From contig JBJEOA010000058.1 of assembly GCA_051880475.1 (NCBI GenBank), forward strand, positions 1 to 28,447: a stretch of 28,447 nucleotides of DNA. Direction: 5' to 3'. Of the stretch, positions 24,401 to 28,447 are shown piece after piece. This DNA comes from JAUUSJ01 sp051880475. GTDB taxonomy: Bacteria > Bacillota > Clostridia > Lachnospirales > Lachnospiraceae. How positions within the stretch are numbered: the stretch's first letter is position 1; every line of letters starts with the position of its first letter. A program made the translations under genes and the position numbers. The notes under the pieces are model-generated. The model made no database searches. It had not been told where the DNA came from and worked only from the letters and a program-made list of their open reading frames with translations.

Positions 24401-25018
24401 ATGGGATATGAAAAGATTAGTAAAAAGCAATCACAAATCTTAGAATATATCAAAGAACAGATTTTATCAAAAGGCTATCCGCCATCAGTTAGAGAAATCT
24501 GCGAGGCAGTTTCTCTTCGCTCCACTTCTTCTGTACACGCACACTTATCAACTCTAGAGAAAAAAGGATACATAAGAAAAGATCCAACAAAACCTAGAGC
24601 GATTGAGATTGTAGATGATAAATTCAATATCACAAGAAGAGAGCTTGTTAATATTCCGATTATCGGTTCTGTAACAGCAGGAACCCCTATTTTAGCAGTC
24701 GAAAATATCGAGGGATATTTCCCAATCTCTCCTGATTTTTTAGGAAGCGGTCCAACCTTTATGTTAAAGGTCAAAGGAGAAAGCATGATTAATGCAGGAA
24801 TCTATGATGAGGATTATATTCTTGTACAGAGTGAATCGACAGCAGAAAATGGTGAGATTGTTGTTGCTCTTATCGATGATTCGGTCACAGTGAAGAGATT
24901 CTTTAAGGAAGATAATTATTATCGTCTCCAGCCGGAGAATGATTTTATGGATCCGATTATTGTAAAGGAATGTTCCATTGTCGGAAAGGTAGTTGGACTA
25001 TTTCGTTCCATGAAATAA
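24401..25018 (+). CDS. lexA: LexA repressor of the SOS response
   Basis: Protein of 205 residues. The winged-helix DNA-binding domain covers about 1-70 (YPPSVREICEAVSLRSTSSVH). The autocleavage site is Ala93-Gly94 in SVTAGTP. The catalytic dyad is Ser128 (KGESM) and Lys165 (VTVKRF). It represses DNA-damage genes until RecA filaments trigger self-cleavage. AGGATGG precedes ATG 24401. It is transcribed from its own promoter with candidate LexA boxes. No SOS partner gene is adjacent. Confidence 0.96.
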   Translation: MGYEKISKKQSQILEYIKEQILSKGYPPSVREICEAVSLRSTSSVHAHLSTLEKKGYIRKDPTKPRAIEIVDDKFNITRRELVNIPIIGSVTAGTPILAVENIEGYFPISPDFLGSGPTFMLKVKGESMINAGIYDEDYILVQSESTAENGEIVVALIDDSVTVKRFFKEDNYYRLQPENDFMDPIIVKECSIVGKVVGLFRSMK

Positions 25019-25100
25019 TCCAATCCTATCCTATCTTTTCTTTTAAAATTTAATAGCTTTTTTTGAATATATGCGATTTTTTAGATTTTACAACAATGTG

Positions 25101-25305
25101 CGAAAAGCCCACTCTTTTAGGTGTGGGATGGATAGCACAATACAATAGGTTTTGACATGAGCCTTATACTATCGTGAATGGATGCATAGGTATCTTTGAT
25201 AGTGAAAGTCTTATAGAAATTCATCAGTCTTATATGCTTTCGAGTATATTAGAAAGGGAATGTATATAAGAACCCCACATGCTTTAGCCGTGGGAGTGTC
25301 AGTAT
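25101..25305 (+). mobile_element. IS200/IS605-type structured remnant, omega-RNA-like, without transposase
   Basis: Two similar end hairpins bracket about 150 nt: CCCACTC...GTGTGGG (25108-25127) and CCCCAC...GTGGG (25273-25294), each with a TTTAG loop. The second has the form found at the right end of IS605-family tnpB elements (CCCCAC, TTTAGC, GTGGGAGTGTCA). Between them are nested stems: GACATGA with TCAT-CA-GTC (25154-25160, 25221-25229), ACTATC with GATAGT (25168-25203), GATGC with GTATC (25181-25194), and CTTATATGC with GTATATAAG (25229-25270). No tnpA, tnpB or iscB frame exists. Likely a non-autonomous (PATE/MITE-like) copy or a retained guide-RNA segment. Confidence 0.55.
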
Positions 25306-25345
25306 TCTTTTCTTATGACATATGAAAAGTAAATAGTAGTAAAAT

Positions 25346-25414
25346 TTAATTAATCGCTATTTTCTCTACTTCTTTTTGCATATCCTTTTCATAACTATAC
25401 TCCATTGTCAACAT
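25346..25414 (-). pseudogene. Rpn remnant copy C: 22-residue frame behind the conserved internal start
   Basis: On the minus strand the frame reads MLTMEYSYEKDMQ, identical to the internal start of the full Rpn copy, then KEVEKIAIN and stop. GAGGTG (25426-25421) sits 6 nt before ATG 25414, as in the other two copies. Homology begins right at the Shine-Dalgarno region; everything upstream of it in the Rpn gene is missing. The start lies 16 nt after the stop of copy B, so it would be read from the same transcript. Too short for a folded domain: either a decay product or a micro-ORF. Confidence 0.5.
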
Positions 25415-25429
25415 ATTACGCACCTCACT
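25376..25429 (-). repeat. 54-bp block repeated three times in the Rpn array
   Basis: Nearly identical blocks lie at 25376-25429, 25593-25646 and 26006-26059, all in the same orientation. Each covers the Shine-Dalgarno, the internal ATG and the first 13 codons of the C-terminal small frame. A second shared block (about 25802-25830 and 26727-26754) lies before the starts of copies B and A. Confidence 0.92.
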
Positions 25430-25430
25430 C

Positions 25431-25631
25431 TTACAAACCGTTTTCTTCTTCAAGTTCTTTTACTTTATCTTCTGAAAGCCCTGTACATAAAGAAATTTCA
25501 GTAATAGATAACTTCCCCACTTTTATCAAACGGATTGCCATAGTTTCTCTTTCCTCGGCTCTTCCTTCTTCTCTTGCTTCTTCCTGCTTTACTTGCATAT
25601 CCTTTTCATAGCTATACTCCATTGTCAACAT
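25431..25631 (-). CDS. Stand-alone Rpn C-terminal small protein (Rpn_S-like), copy B
   Basis: The frame from ATG 25631 gives 66 residues: the Rpn internal segment MLTMEYSYEKDMQVKQEEAREEGRAE, then a tail unlike copy A (ERETMAIRLIKVGKLSITEISLCTGLSEDKVKELEEENGL). The tail has a helix-turn-helix-like pattern (ITEISLCTGLSEDKV). GAGGTG lies 6 nt before the ATG. The frame is also open to GTG 25670, which overlaps the TAG ending the truncated N-terminal peptide (TAGTG). In studied Rpn genes an in-frame small product blocks the toxicity of the full nuclease; here the small frame survives although its nuclease part is deleted. Function is inferred. Confidence 0.55.
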   Translation of the reverse strand: MLTMEYSYEKDMQVKQEEAREEGRAEERETMAIRLIKVGKLSITEISLCTGLSEDKVKELEEENGL

Positions 25632-25669
25632 ATTACGCACCTCACTTCCCTTTCGTTTCAGATATTCCA

Positions 25670-25783
25670 CTAAGCATCATGTAGAGCATTATACAAATTT
25701 AATAGATTTTTTGTTGCCGTTTCATCACTATAGAATAAATCAACAAACACACTATCTTTGTATTCTCGGTTTTCTTTTTCCAT
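25670..25783 (-). pseudogene. Rpn copy B, N-terminal fragment
   Basis: The frame from ATG 25783 reads MEKENREYKDSVFVDLF and continues to YNALHDA before a TAG: 37 residues matching the start of the full Rpn copy with few changes. The middle of the gene, including the nuclease motifs, is deleted. The junction joins the HDA codons to the sequence just before the EYLKRKGSEVRN region and shifts the frame, so no nuclease can be made. Confidence 0.8.
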
Positions 25784-25840
25784 TTTACTTCCCCTACCCT
25801 TTTTTGTTTTCTATTCCATTCATTTTATCTCGATTTTCTT

Positions 25841-26044
25841 TTATTCTTCAATTAACCATTTTTTCACGATAGTTATATCTGTATTTACAGCTTTCGCAAT
25901 ATTATCGAGAGACATATTCATGCTTAAAAGAATGGTAGCAGTTTCTTTTGCTTTGGCAATTTCGCCCTCGGCTCTGCCTTCTTCTCTTGCTTCTTCCTGC
26001 TTTACCTGCATATCTTTTTCATAGCTATACTCCATTGTCAACAT
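25841..26044 (-). CDS. Predicted intragenic small protein (Rpn_S-like) inside copy A
   Basis: A nested in-frame product of 67 residues from ATG 26044, which has GAGGTG (26056-26051) 6 nt upstream. It covers MLTMEYSYEKDMQ, the charged EEAREEGRAEGE region and the helix-turn-helix-like tail (MSLDNIAKAVNTDITIVKKW). The same start region is kept in both decayed copies, suggesting it matters on its own. Expected role: inhibitor of the full-length nuclease. Prediction only. Confidence 0.5.
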   Translation of the reverse strand: MLTMEYSYEKDMQVKQEEAREEGRAEGEIAKAKETATILLSMNMSLDNIAKAVNTDITIVKKWLIEE

Positions 26045-26707
26045 ATTACGCACCTCACTTCCTTTTCTTTTCAGATATTCCACTAAAATACCATTCTCAA
26101 TACAATCATTGATTGCGTCTTTAATTGCTGTTTTACTCCCCTTTGTTTGATATTCTCTCACTTTGTCAATAAAAATACTATATTCTTTCAATACTCGACA
26201 TTTATCTAGTATCTTATGCGCTTTATTCGAATTAATGTTGAATACTTTAACTTTCAACTCCATAGTCTCTTTTCCTGTGGAATCAAAGAAAGCATCTGAT
26301 AGCAATAATTCCTGTTCTATTGGTGCGTTTTTCACGCCGTTATAAAACACATAAAACTCTGGTGTTGGAATTTTTACAAGCGTTGTTTTATATTTCACGC
26401 TATCATCCGTCAATTGTTCATAGGCTCTGCCTGCATACATAAGACATCTCAATGGCATATTAGGATTTACCGTGCTTTGATGTTCTCCAAACACAATCAC
26501 TTTTCCGTTTACTTCAAAAGAGATATCATTTCTAAAATTTTTATACAATACATCATCCACTTTTATTTTATGAATCAATGAGGTATCTTGTATATTGGCA
26601 TCATGTAAAGCATTGTACAAGCTTAATAGATTTTCCGTTGCTGTTTCATCACTGTAAAATAAATCAACAAATACGCTGTCTTTGTATCCTCGGTTCTCTT
26701 TTTCCAT
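25841..26707 (-). CDS. Rpn-family PD-(D/E)XK nuclease / putative transposase, full-length copy A
   Basis: Protein of 288 residues. The nuclease core contains Asp61 (FRNDISFEV) and Glu75-x-Gln77 (VIVFGEHQST), the PD-(D/E)XK pattern of the Rpn family. It follows a conserved start (GYKDSVFVDLFYSDETATENLLSLYNAL). Members are DNA endonucleases linked to recombination and phage defence. The C-terminal part (from about 208) ends in a charged coiled stretch (KQEEAREEGRAEGE) and a helix-turn-helix-like tail. Inside the gene, Met222 (ATG 26044-26042) has GAGGTG 6 nt upstream and would start a 67-residue product, matching the known Rpn_S antitoxin layout. Two decayed copies follow downstream. Ribosome site is AGGG, 8 nt upstream. 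Confidence 0.85.
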   Translation of the reverse strand: MEKENRGYKDSVFVDLFYSDETATENLLSLYNALHDANIQDTSLIHKIKVDDVLYKNFRNDISFEVNGKVIVFGEHQSTVNPNMPLRCLMYAGRAYEQLTDDSVKYKTTLVKIPTPEFYVFYNGVKNAPIEQELLLSDAFFDSTGKETMELKVKVFNINSNKAHKILDKCRVLKEYSIFIDKVREYQTKGSKTAIKDAINDCIENGILVEYLKRKGSEVRNMLTMEYSYEKDMQVKQEEAREEGRAEGEIAKAKETATILLSMNMSLDNIAKAVNTDITIVKKWLIEE

Positions 26708-26766
26708 TTTATTTTCCCTGTCCTTCTTTGTTTTCTATTCCATTCATTTTATCTTGAAGTTCCTTA

Positions 26767-26796
26767 GAAGCACATTACATTTAGGTGATGGATAGT
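26767..26796 (+). repeat. Partial match to the left hairpin of the IS200/IS605-like element
   Basis: TTTAGGTGATGGATAG here resembles TTTAGGTGTGGGATGGATAG at 25117-25136, in the same orientation, with a decayed stem before it (GAAGCACATTAC). The Rpn array lies between the two. It sits within the predicted 5' leader of Rpn copy A. Confidence 0.35.
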
Positions 26797-26807
26797 TTAT
26801 TAGTTTA

Positions 26808-26837
26808 ATCATAACACACGCATTACCATACAATCAA
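26808..26837 (-). promoter_or_regulatory. Promoter of the Rpn array
   Basis: On the minus strand TTGATT (26837-26832) and TATGAT (26813-26808) are 18 nt apart, giving a leader of about 95 nt to ATG 26707. Confidence 0.55.
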
Positions 26838-26890
26838 GCCATTAAGAAAAAGGATTAAACATCTTTACTATAATTGACATTATTAAAAAA

Positions 26891-26925
26891 GGAAGCAGAA
26901 AACAAAAAATTCTGCTGCCTTTTTT
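26891..26925. terminator. Terminator-like hairpin between the Rpn array and the surface-protein gene
   Basis: GGAAGCAGAA (26891-26900) pairs with TTCTGCTGCC (26910-26919) with one mismatch. A T-run follows, and an A-run precedes. No gene within the window reads into it on the plus strand. Confidence 0.65.
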
Positions 26926-26953
26926 GTTTTGCTGTTTTTTTTAAGAAGGTCAG

Positions 26954-26984
26954 GAGGATTATGAAACAAACTAGGAGAAAATAA
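26954..26984 (+). other. Short decoy frame resembling the start of the downstream gene
   Basis: AGGAGG (about 26953-26957) precedes ATG AAA CAA ACT AGG AGA AAA TAA (26961-26984), seven codons reading MKQTRRK. The downstream surface protein starts MKQTSKTK with a similar ribosome site. It may be the relic of a duplicated gene start. The rest of 26985-27140 is AT-rich without recognisable content. Confidence 0.3.
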
Positions 26985-27141
26985 AAAAGGGAATATTTTG
27001 TGTGAAAAATTCATATTGTACGCAAATTCTCGGCGATATACAAGGAAAATCTAGAATATTTTGCTAATCTCTAAAATATAATTCAAACTTTCCAATATTA
27101 TATTATTATAACCAAAAAAATTGTAATATTTTGAAAGATGA

Positions 27142-27170
27142 TTGAAAAATTTGTCCTTTTATAGTACAAT
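27142..27170 (+). promoter_or_regulatory. Promoter of the BIG2 surface-protein gene
   Basis: TTGAAA (27142-27147) and TACAAT (27165-27170) are 17 nt apart. The transcript would begin with a stem-loop formed by TATTTAATACA (27179-27189) and TGTATTAAATA (27219-27229), a perfect 11-bp pair ending 10 nt before the AAAGGAG ribosome site. Such 5' stems can protect mRNA. Confidence 0.6.
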
Positions 27171-27254
27171 AATAGGTATATTTAATACAAAAATAGATAC
27201 AGTGGTTTTTTGTTTTTCTGTATTAAATATAAAAAAAGAAAGGAGATTTTATTT

Positions 27255-28447
27255 ATGAAACAGACAAGTAAAACCAAACATCTCGCTGTATTTGTATTTC
27301 TCAGTTTTTTGTTACTCTTTCACCTAATGCCAACCTACGCAGATGCGGCATCCCCAAAACTGAGTAAAACGTCCCTTACGCTAAACACAGGGCAGACCTA
27401 TACCTTAAAAATGTATAATACATCAAAAAAGGTTACGTGGTCCTCTTCCAATCAAAACTATGTAACCGTGTCAAGTAAAGGAACCGTAACTGCCAAAAAG
27501 AAAGGTTCCGCTACCATTACAGCAAAAGTAGGAAGTAGTCGTTACTACTGTAAAGTAACGGTAAAGCAACCCGTTACATCTATCAAACTAAACCTAAAGA
27601 CGAAAACATTCACAAGCCGAGGTTCGAAAAGACAACTTACTGCAACCGTTTATCCAAGCAATGCAAACAACAAAGCGGTGACATGGAAAAGTTCGAATGA
27701 AAAAGTGGCAACGGTATCGAAAACGGGTTTGGTACTTGCTCTAAAGAACGGAACGACCACAATTACCGCTACGGCAACCGACGGTTCGAAAAAAGTAGCC
27801 AAATGTTACGTAACGGTGGATGTCAAAGCGAATAAAGTAACGCTCAACAAAACGTCACTCACGCTAACCAGTCGTGGCTCCAAACGACAACTTACGGCAA
27901 CCGTTTCTCCAAGCAACGCACGTAACAAATCCGTGACATGGAAAAGTTCCAACGAAAAAGTAGCAACGGTATCGAAAGACGGTGTCGTTCTTGCCTTAAC
28001 CAATGGAACAACCACGGTAAGTGCCACAACAAACGATGGAACCAAAGTCGTAGCCAAATGTAACGTGATGGTGGATGTCAAAGCAACGAGTCTTAGCCTA
28101 TCCGAAACCGAACTGACGTTACAGAAAAAAGACGAAACAAAACAACTGACTGCGACTGTTTTGCCAAGTAACGCTCGTAAGAAATCAGTAACATGGAAAA
28201 GTGATAACGAAAACGTGGCTACGGTATCAAAGACAGGAGAAGTCAAAGCAGTCTATGACGGAACGACAACGATTACGGCAACGACAACCGATGGAACCAA
28301 CCTCGTAGCCGAATGTCAGGTTACGGTAAAGATACCAAAAGCTGTGGGAGACATTGAGTTTCGCCCAGAACGCATCGTCCTTACCGAAGAAGTGGTCCTA
28401 TGTCAAGAAAAAGTACAAGTTAAACATGAACTTTTCACCTCAATATT
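27255..28447 (+). CDS. Secreted protein with tandem BIG2 (bacterial Ig-like) domains, cut by the window end
   Basis: The frame is open from ATG 27255 to the window edge (397 codons, no stop). The signal peptide (about 1-32) ends near YADAAS. Four BIG2-type domains follow, each with the KxVTWxSSNxxVATVSxxGxVxAxxxGTTTITA pattern, starting near residues 34, 107, 192 and 277. The unit is 85 residues (255 bp): ACATGGAAAAGT recurs near 27680, 27935 and 28190. Such arrays act as stalks or adhesins on Gram-positive surfaces; any catalytic or anchor part lies beyond the window. Codons are rich in ACG, ACC, GCC and GTA, unlike the AT-ending codons of neighbouring genes, which suggests transfer or special selection. 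AAAGGAG is 9 nt upstream of the ATG. Confidence 0.88.
   Translation, partial: MKQTSKTKHLAVFVFLSFLLLFHLMPTYADAASPKLSKTSLTLNTGQTYTLKMYNTSKKVTWSSSNQNYVTVSSKGTVTAKKKGSATITAKVGSSRYYCKVTVKQPVTSIKLNLKTKTFTSRGSKRQLTATVYPSNANNKAVTWKSSNEKVATVSKTGLVLALKNGTTTITATATDGSKKVAKCYVTVDVKANKVTLNKTSLTLTSRGSKRQLTATVSPSNARNKSVTWKSSNEKVATVSKDGVVLALTNGTTTVSATTNDGTKVVAKCNVMVDVKATSLSLSETELTLQKKDETKQLTATVLPSNARKKSVTWKSDNENVATVSKTGEVKAVYDGTTTITATTTDGTNLVAECQVTVKIPKAVGDIEFRPERIVLTEEVVLCQEKVQVKHELFTSI
27678..28234 (+). repeat. 255-bp coding repeat (BIG2 unit)
   Basis: Near-identical segments coding VTWKSSNEKVATVSK begin at 27678 and 27933, with a more diverged copy (VTWKSDNENVATVSK) at 28188; each step is exactly 255 bp. 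DNA identity between the first two is high, suggesting recent duplication or gene conversion. Confidence 0.9.

Noticed and set aside
25405..26024. Two plus-strand frames ending in the same residues (LASSCFTCISFS)
   Set aside because: They are reverse-frame shadows of the repeated Rpn segment EREEARAE-type region; the shared ending reflects the DNA repeat.
27806..28246. A 146-codon open frame on the minus strand
   Set aside because: It lies wholly opposite the BIG2 repeats, has the Thr/Ser/Val-rich composition expected from the reverse of that repeat, and has no ribosome site.

Overview
The window is AT-rich Firmicute DNA. Shine-Dalgarno sites are strong (AGGAGG-type), and spacing between -35 and -10 boxes is 17-18 nt almost everywhere. 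Gene content (LoaP-type NusG paralog, serC-serA-DUF1015 cluster, duplicated CmpB-type membrane protein, cytidylate-kinase-like protein, Rpn nucleases, BIG2 surface proteins) points to a gut-type clostridium, most likely Lachnospiraceae. This is inferred from gene families only; no rRNA or tRNA gene was seen.

Layout. 1-1650: a LoaP-like antiterminator behind a structured leader, then a RelB/DinJ-YoeB toxin-antitoxin pair with helically phased repeats beside its promoter. 1647-4220: a duplicated-domain membrane protein on the minus strand, then a tyrosine-recombinase-fold protein that has lost most catalytic residues. 4464-9080: leuB-ilvD-ilvB (branched-chain amino acids), closed by a strong terminator. 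9230-14290: serC-serA-asd (serine from 3-phosphoglycerate, aspartate semialdehyde) and a DUF1015 gene next to them. 14400-18780: glycogen branching enzyme, an MscS channel and a small membrane-anchored surface protein with a prealbumin-like domain. 18860-21250: a cytidylate-kinase-like gene behind a purine-rich repeat leader, then an intact XerS/XerC-like recombinase downstream of several inverted repeats, one of them shaped like a dif site. 21266-25018: a secreted GHL10-type glycoside hydrolase (minus strand), a TtcA-like tRNA thiolation enzyme, and lexA with candidate LexA boxes.

From 25.0 to 26.8 kb the DNA is accessory. It holds a ~200-nt IS200/IS605-type structured element with no transposase and an array of Rpn-type PD-(D/E)XK nuclease copies on the minus strand. 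One Rpn copy is full length and two are decayed. All three keep the same internal Shine-Dalgarno-ATG and the short reading frame behind it, with three unrelated C-terminal tails. This matches the known arrangement in which Rpn nucleases carry an in-frame small antitoxin (Rpn_S), and suggests stand-alone, diversified Rpn_S-like genes. I consider this the most interesting part of the window.

The right edge (27255 onward) is the start of a large secreted protein built from 85-residue BIG2 repeats. It runs off the window and has a codon bias unlike its neighbours.
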